The notes below the pieces were generated by a model. The model was not told where the DNA came from and made no database searches. It saw only the letters and a program-made list of their open reading frames with translations. This document shows, piece after piece, positions 34,021-45,028 of a stretch of DNA of 56,095 bases. Numbering within the stretch: the first letter of the stretch is position 1; every line of letters starts with the position of its first letter. The stretch lies in contig NCSJ02000285.1 of the NCBI GenBank assembly GCA_002812745.2, positions 1 through 56,095 on the forward strand, written 5' to 3'. This DNA is from Scytalidium lignicola. Taxonomy: Eukaryota > Ascomycota > Leotiomycetes. Made by a program: the position numbers and the translations under genes.

Positions 34021-34833
34021 TTAAACTTGACATACAATCTCTCCGTGTAAAATGCTAAACCAACCGTCTTCCCTATCTTTCCATTCCCTCCAGGTCTTTG
34101 CGATCTCATCTAGTTCTTCTATAGTTGCATGTCCTCCCTCGACTGCAAATTCCCTAAACTTGCCCTCAGTAACTCGTCCTATAAAGCTATCTGCCCACCA
34201 CTTCCTCTCCTCTACGGTGCGAAAGCACCACGTTCCAGCGCTGCACTTAATTGCTTCCCACTCGAAGTCAGCCTCATGGGCCCAGACATGTATCCAACTT
34301 CCCGGGTCCGGATTACTCCCTTTAGCTCTCCCAACAGCCAGAACGAGCTCATTCCACTTCGCCATCCCCTCTGAAGCCGGAAACCACAGCTTCGCGGCCG
34401 ATTCTCGCACGCAGACGTACCCGCCCTTCTTCGTCACCCTGCGCATTTCCCGCAGCGCCCGCACGGGATCAGCGACATGCTGCAACACCTGATGCGCATG
34501 CACCAGGTCAAAACTGCCGTCTTCGAACTCCAGCTGGTGGATATCGCCCACTGTGAAATCCACGTTCTGCACGTTCTGAGACGCGGCGAGGGCGCGGGCT
34601 TGGACTAGAGGCTCTGGGGTGTATTCTACGCCCGTGACGTGGCCCTGGGGAACGTGTTTTGCTAGGTCGACGGTTATGGATCCCGGACCGCATCCTACGT
34701 CTAGGATCTTGAGAGTGGGAGTGGTTAGGTAGGGTTTTATGTAGGGGACTGAGTTGGAGATTGTGCGCCATTGGTGTACGCTCAGGACGGAGGGACTGTG
34801 GTCTGAGGCGTAGACTATTGTGGGGTTGGACAT
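34021..34833 (-). CDS. Class I SAM-dependent methyltransferase (UbiE-like)
   Basis: This single-exon frame of 270 residues contains the standard order of SAM-binding motifs. Motif I is LKILDVGCGPGSITVDLA at about residues 42-59, an acidic residue ends the next strand (TGVEYTPE), GDIHQLEFEDGSFDLVHAHQVLQHV follows, and then LREMRRVTKKGGYV. The substrate is not predictable from sequence; fungal relatives are annotated only as small-molecule methyltransferases. The C-terminal third has several Trp residues that may shape the acceptor pocket. A TATA-like element lies about 100 bp upstream. It starts a run of three minus-strand genes together with the Zn2Cys6 regulator and mitochondrial carrier. 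Confidence 0.9.
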   Translation of the reverse strand: MSNPTIVYASDHSPSVLSVHQWRTISNSVPYIKPYLTTPTLKILDVGCGPGSITVDLAKHVPQGHVTGVEYTPEPLVQARALAASQNVQNVDFTVGDIHQLEFEDGSFDLVHAHQVLQHVADPVRALREMRRVTKKGGYVCVRESAAKLWFPASEGMAKWNELVLAVGRAKGSNPDPGSWIHVWAHEADFEWEAIKCSAGTWCFRTVEERKWWADSFIGRVTEGKFREFAVEGGHATIEELDEIAKTWREWKDREDGWFSILHGEIVCQV

Positions 34834-34934
34834 TGTTTCTCTTTTTTTTGGTGGGGCTGGGACTTGAGTGTGTCAAGTGTATGTTATTGAGTAGTTTTAT
34901 CTTATTTTATCTTATAGAGGAATGATGATCTGGG

Positions 34935-34942
34935 TATTTATA
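34935..34942 (-). promoter_or_regulatory. TATA box of methyltransferase gene
   Basis: On the minus strand the sequence TATAAATA stands about 102 bp before the methyltransferase ATG, with an AT-rich leader between them. Position and match to consensus support a core promoter; no start site data exist in the sequence. Confidence 0.5.
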
Positions 34943-35364
34943 GCTACGACATAGATTTAGCATGCAGGGTGGTTACGAGCATTCAATATCGAGTGACCGG
35001 AATTCCGATCAATGATGATGTGTTATGTACCGGTACTCCGTTGCCCCTCTTTGGCTAACCATTAATTAGTTTCAATTAGTTTCAGTCATTGACACAAAAT
35101 ACGCTCTTATATCAAGCCTACTCATAAAACTATCCTTCAGATGGTGAGTGTAGAGTCCATGTCTTGTTGCCATAAAATGGATAGAACCATGCTCAGTTTG
35201 CACCTAGTAGATGACTCCGACTTATTCTATCAATGGTCTATCGAAATTTATATTTATCCTTTTAGTGTATGTAGATTTTAATATTATTAACAAGTCAGCA
35301 AATGCTCGAGTCAGATATACACCTAGCCAACCAACCACCCCCACACTCCTAATCCCCAGCCCAA
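34943..35364. other. Intergenic between methyltransferase and regulator
   Basis: AT-rich sequence contains the rest of the methyltransferase promoter and the 3' flank of the Zn2Cys6 gene. No further feature was recognised. Confidence 0.55.
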
Positions 35365-38023
35365 TTATAAAGTAGTCCCAGTCATGTTAAACCAATCCAA
35401 CCAATCCAGCCAGTCGAGACCTGTACGGTCATCGATATGAAAATCTGGCATACAAGTATCCAATTCATCACCTGCATTATTAATAGCCTCTACAATCTGA
35501 TAATCAGACATTGTAGAAAACAACAAAGGCTCTGCCCCTGGCGCTGTGCCTATTCCCATAGTTCCCATTGAATCCGAAGTGGCTGGCGTACTTTCGATAT
35601 AAGAATTAGAATTCAGCTTCGGCTGATGCAACAAGTTTGCATTAGGGACGCGCTGTTGATCAGGAGGTCCTACTGCTGTATTTCTCCGTTGGGTACTAGG
35701 ATTCGATAATGGGGCGTTCTTTAACACCTCTCTTAGATGCTTTCCATATAGTGCACTCGCTCCTTTGCGATGGGCCGGACTACTACCAATCCTCTCCAGC
35801 ACACTCGCCGCTTCCTCAACCAATATCTTGATACTAGGTGCCAGGCTGAGATTATTCCCACTCGCCATCATACTCAGTCCCATCGCGAAGCATGCTGCGA
35901 ACGAGATCATAATTGCAGTGTTGTTTGGCATGGATTTGAGTCGTGGTTCGCCTTGAACGGCTGCGCGGAGAACATTAAGAGCGCTGGAGAGCCCCGCAGC
36001 ACGAAAATAGCGAGAAACTTCGGAGGGGGCAGTAGGGTGGTTAATCACGCTACTGTATGTGGAAAGTTTGGTATGACAGACGAGAATTTCGACATATGGT
36101 GGTAGATGGTGATCTATACTTAATTTTAGCTTCTGTCAAGGATAAATTTGGACTTGAAATATATGATACCTTTGCTACCTTGGACAGAGAACCCCCATTT
36201 TGCATACCAGCGGTTAAAGAAGTTCTCGATCATGTCTTGGAGTCTTCAGACGGTTAATATAGGCTTCTTAGGGTATGTCGATGTCATATACATACGATTT
36301 CACTAATGTTGCCCCCTCAGTCATTTTCGCTCTGTCACCGTCACAACTTGCTTTGATGTCCTCAATTAGGGTTACCTAGAGATAATCCCTTGCTTAGAAA
36401 AGCACTAGTAGTTCAAGAAATCATTAAACTTACCAGATCCCTTCTCATTACGGCAGATGAAATAATAGAACTATCCCAGGTTCCTGCCAAAGGGGAAGTG
36501 TGCCAATTATCACATGTCTCGATTAATGGCGTTGCTGGTACGGTGAAACTTCTTCCTCTTGCTAGACATACACTTAAAAATGGAAAAATTAGTCACGTCA
36601 AGATATCTTTGAAGGAGCAACTAACCCTCTGTCAAGCACAAAAAGTGAAATCCAGATCCTCTCCCTGCGTCGCAGGAGGCTTTGACCCCACTCTGAAGAA
36701 GGATCCACATCATCGAATCCATCTAAATCAAGTGCTTTCCTAGCACTGATACAATCATATTTCGGAATATTTCGCGGTACCGTATCATAAGAAGTAGCAG
36801 GTGGTGGGATAATGAGTTTGTTCAGAGACAAGTCTACTGCGACGGTTAATGCCATAGCCATGTATGAGCATGTCTCGTCATCTGCCCAGTGCTTTCCTGG
36901 AGACATCCATGGTATGTTTACCATGAAGCCCAGGACAATCTCAGGAGATCTGTAGCGATTTGACATGACATGATGTGCAAGGAATCTGCAGTGTTTAGAA
37001 AGTCTTTTGTGAAGTGCCGCTGCTGAAGGGATAAATAATGCGGAAGCAGCTAATACAGATGTAAAGAGAAAAGCCGACCGATTGCGTACAAACGCAACTG
37101 TGTGGATGAGTGGATCGAGTCCCCATCTGGTATGAGATAAGTTTTGGTAGAAACTGATACTTGCGTGAGTCAAAATATACAAAACTTGGAAAGTCTGTAC
37201 ATACTATGTAAAAAGGACGTCTGCTTCTTCGAGGGTAATGTAACCCATCTCGACAGGATCAATATCTTCACCGATATCCAAACGGGGGCGAAAAGGTCCA
37301 AAGAATGTGCGGAGAGTCTCATCCTTCGCGGTATATGTCGCTGAAGTCGGAGGAATAGCTGTTAGGATGCTATTTGAGGTAGATGATAGTGGATTTCTTG
37401 GAAGCGAGAGATCAGAGGCTCGAGCAAGCAATTGTAGAGGATTTTCAGCATCATCAAACGCGAAACTTCCTGCATGCTCAGGTTGGATAAGGTCCCTATT
37501 AATTATGCTGTTTGGAACATGTGGATGGTTTTGATGATAGTTAGGATCGAGATTTTCTGGCTGTGGCTGTGGGACATGTGATTTCGATTCAGGATTATCA
37601 GATCCGCTGTTTTGCGCTCGAAAATTATCTACTTCCTGGAGTAAATGCTCTAGGTGCGATCCCGTCCTCTCATCTTCTAGATGAGCGGCATTACGCTTAG
37701 TACGCCTCAATTCCTGTTCAATGCGATGCACAGCCTTGTCCAGACCTGTACGTTTGCTTATAAGGTGTTAGTGAACTTCAAAGCATGATGTTTTAAGAGA
37801 AATACTTTTTTATCCCCTTCTGTCTCCCAATATGGAATTCGGGAATCACACAGCTCAACTCGGCCCTTGAGCATCTCATGCACTTCGCGTCGTCAGCTGC
37901 GCGAAGACATTTCGTCTTGCTTCGACGACAGTTCCAGCATGCTGCTTGTTTCGTAACTGATGCGCTCTCACTCCTTCCACTCCTTCTCGACGATGCTGGT
38001 GATGGCACCGACCATTCATCCAT
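35365..38023 (-). CDS. Zn(II)2Cys6 transcription factor
   Basis: Seven exons (38023-37806, 37756-37205, 37153-36626, 36572-36434, 36375-36296, 36243-36179, 36113-35365) sum to 776 residues. The zinc cluster uses Cys29, 32, 39, 48, 51 and 58 (C-2-C-6-C-8-C-2-C-6-C), followed by GRQKGIKNKRTGLDKAVHRIEQEL, a linker plus coiled coil for dimer contact. The fungal-specific regulatory domain is recovered only after splicing: TYFYQNLSHTRWGLDPLIHT, then RRRERIWISLFVLDRG joined to VCLARGRSFTVP, and later MIISFAACFAMGLSMM. Introns are 49-65 bp. An apparent stop between 37204 and 37182 lies inside a 51-bp intron. Such proteins usually regulate one pathway, often neighbouring genes; here the flanking carrier and CoA-transferase genes are candidates. 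Target and ligand are unknown. Confidence 0.9.
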
Positions 38024-38515
38024 GAGATCGAGGGATAAACATTCATAAAGATTTCACATTCCCATTCACTTCGAGAAAACCAAACCAAACCAACCCGCCC
38101 GACTGCCGAAACCCCGCACTGCGCTAATGAATATTCCCGAGATCTGGAGTTATGAGATTTATATATGAACTTAATATCCCCGATAATGATGGTTTCCCCA
38201 ATATAGTGAAGTTTATTAAAATGAGCCAAAGATCAAGGATTATGATGCATGTGAAAGAAATATGAGAGGTTGATCTCAAAGCCATTGGCATTCATTGATT
38301 GGTAGCGCTTAATTAAGTGAGGGGTGCGACAGTAGCAATCCACCAGTGATTTTATATGCACACACTCGTCGACGCCCTCGCATTTCTTCTCTAACTCTTT
38401 TCTACTCCAGTGTCTATATGCTTTACCAGCTGGACTTGCTCCATAAGCTCAGCTAATTGAAGTAGCTGGCTTTCAATTTGTGTCCAATCTTATTTTACCC
38501 CCAGAATTGAACTTC
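38024..38515. other. Promoter of the Zn2Cys6 gene
   Basis: A gap of 492 bp lies between the regulator start and the stop of the mitochondrial carrier, both on the minus strand. It must contain the regulator promoter. A 117-residue minus ORF overlapping here is a frame shadow of the regulator's first exon. Confidence 0.5.
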
Positions 38516-39886
38516 TTAACTCTCTTCCACTATCACTGTCGATAATTTCTCCATCTTAGGCGTTCGATCCACGAGCCGCTGGAGTTGTTCCATGAATATG
38601 AACATCAATATTGTGTTTGGTCTGAATTAAGTCAGGTTATCATGTCCTAGACTTTAACAGAGATCAAAGACAACTCACGCAAGCCTCAACCAAGCAGGAG
38701 TCCATCCTTTCATTAAGAATCCTGGTCCCTCATTTTTCATTGAGTCCATAAATATTTTAAGGAAGCTAATATTCCCACTACTTGTCGAAGCTGCGCTTTG
38801 CATTCTGCTTTTCATTACATCAGCAGGTGCGCAAACTGTAGTTGCGACTGTTCCGGCTGCGAGTGAAGCTGTAACATGTACTGGAACTCCGTCCTTGAGA
38901 TCTAGCCAAGGCGTTGAGAGCAGTCGGCTCTTAGCTGCTTCGTAGCTAACATATGTTAGCACAATGAGTCTTTAATAGATCTACTCAAGCAGTACACTGC
39001 AATCTGAGAAACATCTTTTCTTGTCGTCAGTAAAAGTCATTTGAACATGTAATTCGGTGGGCAGTGGACTCACTCATGAGCACACTCCGAAAGACATTTG
39101 GCCCAAGACCCCTCCAAAAGGTCGCTATTCCTTCCTCTCGGCCAATTCTCAGAAGGCCTTGTATTGCATTTCTATACGCGTATCTCTCACCAACTGGCTT
39201 CACACCATCGGCGCACATTCGGACAAGCACAACCTACTCATGAAAGATGTTTAGTTTCCCCTCTCCAATTTCAGAGCAAAACTAGTAATGACCTCTGTTG
39301 GATTTCCTATCAATCCTGCAATTCCTCCAGCCACTCCAGCGCATGCTATCGTTGTTCCTGAAGATAATTTATTCTTTCCAGCTCTTTTCTTTGCTTCCCT
39401 AGCTAAATACTGATAAATACCAAATCTCGCCGTTGAATATGTCGTTTGTCGCAATATAGATGCTGAGAGACCAGACCATAAAGAAAAGATACCTGGCACG
39501 ACGTTATTCCTCTGCTGTTGCGCGAGTTATATACACCATTGACCACTTACCATCGCGACTTGCAAATGTGTACAGTGCTCTTAGCATCGACTGCTTAGAT
39601 GACAGGACTTGCATACAACTATTTCCCATCGGTTAGTGTCTCGTATATCTCTTTAGAAATAAAGGCTCACTATTTCGTACGATCAATAGGATGAGCTAAG
39701 CAGAGGTTAGTCTTCAAGCAAGCATATAGATTTTTAGATATCTATACTGACTGATACAGGCAGCCATTGACGCCGCCGTGCCTCTAAACAAACATTAAGC
39801 ATAGGTTTCCATCACATATTCCTCCTCAGGTAGTCTTTTACTCACCCAAGCCAAAATGGCTGTTCGCCCTTAGTTCTCTTGGCCAT
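38516..39886 (-). CDS. Mitochondrial carrier, dicarboxylate type (Dic1-like)
   Basis: Nine exons (39886-39846, 39783-39752, 39695-39671, 39618-39551, 39492-39293, 39233-39074, 39014-38996, 38945-38679, 38621-38516) total 305 residues, normal for mitochondrial carriers. Three repeats are visible. The first has PFWLGGTAASMAACITHPIDRTK with signature PIDRTK; the second has GNPTEVVLVRM; the third has APADVMKSRMQ and ends in RLAPNTILMFIFMEQL. The pattern GNP-(T/A)-(E/D)-V-V-x-VRM and the C-terminal PNTILMF are characteristic of the dicarboxylate/oxaloacetate branch. Family members exchange malate or succinate for phosphate across the inner membrane, but the substrate here is inferred. Exons of 19, 25 and 32 nt are unusually small. 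The intron at 39292-39234 has a weaker donor (GTCATT). It is divergent from the CoA transferase. Confidence 0.9.
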
Positions 39887-41078
39887 AACTGTAGTTAATT
39901 ATCTAACATAATTAGTGAAAAATAATAATTTCTGACATCTTCGACAATTCCCTTTCTAATAGCCTACATCTGAAAATCCATCGGCCATATTTTAGACTCC
40001 GTAGCTGACCTAAACACTCCTATCTTTGGCCTAGTCCCGGGATATTCTCTACAACCGATCCGCCGCCGCCAAGACCACCGCAGCGGAAGCAGAAGTGCTG
40101 CCGACAACGGAAAGTCAATACATAGATACAACAATAGATATCCATCGCTTTCTTGCTTATTTTAAACCGATCTATAGCTACCAAGACCACGTGCGGATTA
40201 CCACTTCTACAAAAAAGGATGCAGGAATTGCTTAATAGAAACTACGTAACTTGCACAATAGTAACTACTCTGAGACTGAGGGGAAGGCTTCTGAGCCAGA
40301 ATAATTCAAAGTGCCAATCTGAAAATGAGGCCGGTCTATGCGATGATGGTGGCTCGAGAATGATTTTATGAATTTGAACGTTCGTTTAAGTACTACCTTG
40401 TCCTCTTCTTTGACGACATTTTACAGAATTCAAAACAACTCTTCTCATCACCATCCACAAACATCCCAGATACCGATCTCCTCTTGTAAACCACCAGCAC
40501 CGAATAGACGCGCCGACAAGTATTCAAGCATAAATCTTTTCTTCCAACATTTCGCAGTAAAGTTGTGTTTGAACCTCAAGATCCCAGATATTGGCTAGGC
40601 TGGTATTTCTAGTCCCTTTAGCTTCAGCAAAGCCTCTATACGCCCAACTTGCAAGGCCAATTGCCAGTTCCCTTCAGTCAATATTCTACCTTGCACCTTT
40701 GAAGTAATCAGACATCTGTTTTAGGAAGCATTTCCTGGTGTTGCTATTGACAATTCCCTTTACCTTCTCCTTTGTCAGCTCTTTTTGTTATTTCTTCCTA
40801 CTTGCTGCAAGAAGTCAAGGCTGCACCCAACCCACCCGAAGCCCCACACACCTCGGGATCTAGTGTCACAGGTACCAAGCACGCCAAATTAGGCTGTCAG
40901 TTACCAATCAAAGCAATCACAGCACTGCCCGGAGACAGAAATACCACCGAAGGCGGAATGAGGATAACGATTGATCCACTTTTGACCTTGCATACTTAAC
41001 TCTTCCTTATTTTTTGCGACTGCAAANTTCGTATCATTTTATAGATTTCTTGTTTCTCGTCCTATCTAGATTGTCGAA
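39887..41078. promoter_or_regulatory. Shared divergent promoter, carrier and CoA transferase
   Basis: This 1.19-kb gap separates two divergent genes for mitochondrial proteins. It contains CCTCGG at 40851-40856, identical to the core element bound by the fatty-acid regulators FarA/FarB in Aspergillus, about 225 bp before the CoA transferase ATG. A CCG-rich cluster lies at 40055-40080. Short ORFs in the gap lack domains. One N lies at 41027. Function of the sites is inference. Confidence 0.45.
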
Positions 41079-43174
41079 ATGGCTACAGCTCGAAGGGCAA
41101 TTGTTTGCTTGTCTCGTCGCTCAATTAGAGGCCCAGTTGCATGCTCTTACCCACGACTTCCGGTACCGCAGCGGGGTATCCGATGTTTCCAAACCTACGG
41201 AAAGCTTAATGAAGCTCCCACGCCAACACAATCTGGAGGTGATGTAGCACCCAAAGTCATCCGTGGGCAGTCGAAGCTGTTCAAGGATGCGGATGAGGCG
41301 GTTGCAGATATAAAAAGCGGATCGATGATTCTAAGCTCGGGATTTGGACTATGTGGAACAGCCGGTAGGTGTCCTGTCACAAGTTTCAAGTTCCATTGGA
41401 TAGCATCAATTAATCAATGCTAATATATCATATCAGAGACTCTTATTGCTGCTATGGCCAGGCGAGGTGTCGAGAATTTACATTCTTTAACAGCTGTATC
41501 TAACAATGCAGGCGCTTCTGGTGCTGGCCTTTCTTTATTAACTCAGTCCGGCCAGGTCAATCGAATGATTGTCTCATATCTGGGTAATAACAAGAAACTA
41601 GAGCAAAAATACCTGTCGGGAAATATTGCAATTGAACTTTGCCCTCAGGGAACTCTTGTAGAAAGGATCAGAGCCGGCGGAGCTGGTATTCCCGCATTCT
41701 TTACTCCTACTGGTGTTAACACTTTCGTACAATCAGGAGATATCCCAATCCGCCTTGGTCCTATAGATCCAGAGACACAGACTGCAGAAATTCTCGAACC
41801 TGGAAAGGCTAGAGAAACGAGGGTTTTCAATGGGAAGACGTACGCTATGGAAACAGCTTTAAAGGGCGATGTTGCAATTATAAGGGCGTGGAAGGTAGAC
41901 GAGGCAGGAAACTGCCAGTTCCGGTGAGCAAGTCCCGCAGCATTGGTGATTAGTGTAAGAATCCTGTAAGACTAATCAGCAGGAAGTTATACTACGAAAG
42001 CATATGGAGTCGTCATGGCCAAAGCAGCGCGTGTCGCGATAGTTGAAGCAGAAAATATCGTGCCAGTGGGCTCTATAGCACCTGATGACATCCATCTCCC
42101 GGGAATATACATTGATCGAATAGTTCCTGCTACGGCCGATAAGCATATTGAGATCACAAAACTTAGATCTCCAGAAGGAACGAGCGGAGCGGAGGAGACT
42201 AAGAGTCTGGCACTTGTAAAACGAGACAGAATTGCTAGAAGAACGGCGAAGGAATTGAAGGACGGTTATTATATTAATCTTGGTGTTGGTACGTTTTCTT
42301 AATTAATATGACATTGATCAGGGCCAAACTTCTAACATGAGAACAGGAATTCCTACACTTGCACCATCTTTCTTATCCCCTGAAACGAACGTATGGATTC
42401 AATCAGAGAACGGAATCCTGGGAATGGTAAGTATTTCATGAATCAACAGTCAAGCAGTCTCAATCTAACAGTAATTTTAGGGCCGATATCCAACAAAAGA
42501 TGAGGTAGATGCGTAAGTGTTATACAAGATATATGTCTCTTAGAGCTGTTTACTAACATGTGTGCTTTTAGGGACTTGATCAATGCTGGAAAGGAGACAG
42601 TTACTCTCGTCCCCGGTGCGTCGACTTTTGATAGTGCAGAATCCTTCGCTATGATCAGAGGCGGACACATTGATGTCTCAGTATTAGGAGTGAGTCGCCT
42701 TAATCCTCTCCAATTTCAAACTGTATTAATAACATCTTTTAACTAGGCATTGCAAGTCAGTGCAAGCGGTGATCTTGCAAACTACATGATTCCCGGAAAG
42801 GTATTCAAAGGCATGGGTGGAGCAATGGATCTCGTTTCCAACCCAGATGAGACCAAGATTGTCGTAGCAACAGAACACGTTGCAAAGGATGGATCATCAA
42901 AGATTGTCGAGAGATGTTCCTTACCTCTCACTGGTGCCAAGGTCGTCAGCACAATTATTACAGATCTTGTAAGTCCTTCTCCTTTCTCCCAGCTTTATAT
43001 TAAAAAAAANGGTTGCAGTTTCTAATTTTTACATCAATATAGTGTGTCTTCGAAGTTGATCGAGTAAATGGCGGTTTAACTCTCGTAGAACTGGCTGAAG
43101 GAGTTGATATTGAAGAGGTTACGGCCAAGACGGACGCGAAGTTCGCAATTGCCGACGAGCTAAAATACTTTTAA
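41079..43174 (+). CDS. Succinyl-CoA:3-ketoacid CoA transferase, mitochondrial (SCOT)
   Basis: Eight exons (41079-41364, 41437-41923, 41987-42288, 42347-42426, 42481-42512, 42572-42689, 42747-42968, 43043-43174) encode 552 residues. The first 40 residues are Arg-rich and lack acids, a mitochondrial presequence. The alpha-like half has [20 protein letters not shown], then [32 protein letters not shown] and [15 protein letters not shown]. The beta-like half has [14 protein letters not shown] and [12 protein letters not shown], where Glu of ENG is the catalytic residue that forms the enzyme-CoA thioester in the family. The enzyme (EC 2.8.3.5) swaps CoA between succinyl-CoA and acetoacetate, allowing ketone-body use in the matrix. 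The 32-nt exon 5 is needed to keep [13 protein letters not shown]. The intron before exon 8 contains an N. Confidence 0.95.
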
Positions 43175-43486
43175 ACTGAAGAGCGAACCATAGAACAAAA
43201 CGAGTGGCTTTTTGGTGGCATATTGCTCAGATATATGCTATTATTCACAATATGTCTGATGTACAATATTGAGACATGTATATAAAGTATCTGAGAATAA
43301 AATTTGGGAATTTGTCTGGGACCTCTGACCTTAATTTGAGTCTTTTCCCTCTACCTTTTGGAATACTGCAACACAACTCATTAAACCTCACTCTTGAATA
43401 AAAGGAAGATGTCGCATGCCTGTCCACGACAATTGATGTTTTTTATTCAATATATGCGATCTATATACACCTTTCTATCATTACAT
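43175..43486. other. Convergent 3' flanks
   Basis: 312 bp separate the convergent stops of the CoA transferase (+) and the Pxp2-like gene (-). The stretch is AT-rich with no visible gene. Confidence 0.6.
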
Positions 43487-44525
43487 CTACAACTTCGCTC
43501 TCAATCCAGGTGCAAAGGACGTCCCCTGCCCGCTTCCAATAGCATCCACAATACTGTCCACGCTCTTCAAAAGCCAAATATTCCCCTCATCACTCGCTAG
43601 CCACTCTACGCCTTTCACCTCCTCTTCGCCTTGAGCCTTGAACGTCCCATCCTCAAGCGCCTTTCTTAACCCAAAAAGATGAGAGATGACTTGAGGTCCT
43701 ACTCCAGTTTGTGCTCGTAAACAACTTATTCCAACGAGGGAGGTAAGAACCCGGCCGACTTTCGCACCGGGAACCTGCTGTCCTGGTGGATCGGAGAGAA
43801 TGGTGGCGTAGTGCGAGTTGAGAATGTACACCGGAAGATCAGGGTGAGACTGGTGGAGTTTATCAAGGAGTTTGTCCTGGAATGGAGTGTAGATTGATTT
43901 CCAGACTCCACGGCCGCGAGCAGTGGCTTCGTTGAGGTTTTCAGTGGTTATTTGTCTGTTTCAATCATTGTTAGTATGGAGATGAGAGTAACTTTGAGGC
44001 GTATTCGTGAGGCTTACCTTGTAGCAGTTTTTCTCATGCCATCGTATACCTCTGACGGCAAGCGTGCTCGAAACTCTCCAAGGCAATTGATGGTTCGTGG
44101 GATCTATATATGAGCCTAGTTAGTACACCAACCGATATACGTTCATGATCCGTACATACCCCATTGAAACTTATACATTTCAACCCAGCCTCACGCATGA
44201 GCTCAGCAATCTGAATCGATTGTGCGTTATCATTTGGCTTAGAGGCCAATTTGTGTAGTTCAGCCAGAGACTCGGGTGAGTTCATGGTCATCGTAACTGC
44301 TGTCTGCGAAACGCCGTCAGATTTAATTCCCGCCTGCCAACATTGTCGGGAATCTCAATTGCATACCGAGATGGTAACCCACGCATTAGTTCCTACGTCT
44401 TTCGCCGTCGCTTCATTCTTTATGGCCTCATACACAGACCGGATGTGTGCTGGAGCAGGACTGTAACTAGGTCGTGCAAATGGGGCATTGACCAGCGCCT
44501 TCAACGTTGGTGAGAGTTTAGACAT
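43487..44525 (-). CDS. AhpD/CMD-fold protein, Pxp2-like, with PTS1
   Basis: Four exons (44525-44367, 44303-44160, 44103-44018, 43955-43487) encode 285 residues. Recognisable segments are NAWVTISTAVTMTMNSPESL, LMREAGLKCISFNGIPRTINCLG, ARGRGVWKSIYTPFQDKLLDKLHQ and CLRAQTGVGPQVISHLFGLRK. This pattern fits the fungal group related to carboxymuconolactone decarboxylase/AhpD-like proteins; yeast Pxp2 is a peroxisomal member of similar size. The last three residues are AKL, a canonical type 1 peroxisomal targeting signal, so a matrix location is likely. I see no classic CxxC redox pair of AhpD, so catalysis is unknown. It is convergent with the CoA transferase and divergent from the MFS gene. Family assignment is from memory of motif style and needs a profile search. 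Confidence 0.72.
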
Positions 44526-45028
44526 GATTGCAGCTTCTCTTTCTTGAAAAAGCAACCTGGGACCTTAGTGCAGGAGAAGAACTTTAAAAAGAGTTGAATC
44601 CTTTTTTTCTTATGAGAGAAAGGCAAAGATGCGGTGCTGTCATTGTGTTGCCGAGGCGCAGGAACTATCGTCAAAAGCCCCGGCGATAGAAATGGGGGGG
44701 GGGGGGCGTGTGCGTGTGCCGACGCCGCCCGAACCATCGGGGTCAGAAAAACTCCCGATTGATGACAGATGATCGGCCCGTTGAGGCCTCAACAAGGCCG
44801 CCAAGGCCATACCGTACACCTCTCCAGGGATTCTCCACTCCTCCCCCGCACAATGGTGTACAGAATGTAATAAGCTCATAGGAAACGTGGAAGTATGATT
44901 CCTAGAAGAGAGTATTTATCCCTCTCCTTTCCACATGATCATTTCCTCTTTTCGTTTCTTTTCCTAGTTTGTTTAAATTCCAGCCTGCCTTTTTTAAGAC
45001 CCGTCAATAAAATTGCTAACAAAGCAAT
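44526..45028. promoter_or_regulatory. Divergent promoter, Pxp2-like and MFS genes
   Basis: A 503-bp gap lies between divergent starts, so a shared control region is likely. It includes a 13-G run at 44694-44706 and a CT-rich tract before the MFS start (about 44918-44975). No specific operator was recognised. Confidence 0.45.
44694..44706 (+). repeat. Poly-G run in divergent promoter
   Basis: Thirteen consecutive G lie between the Pxp2-like and MFS genes. The run may form unusual structure or act as a nucleosome-poor spacer; its exact length may be a sequencing uncertainty. Confidence 0.85.

Noticed and set aside
36049..36598. Insertion within the regulator gene
   Set aside because: The interval contains three small exons with correct phases and conserved motifs, so it is native gene structure.
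36390..36743. 117-residue plus ORF inside the regulator
   Set aside because: It is antisense to regulator exons and introns, with no domain.
37182..37204. In-frame stop in the Zn2Cys6 regulator, as a pseudogene signal
   Set aside because: A 51-bp intron with GTATGT donor and CAG acceptor removes it and restores the family motif.
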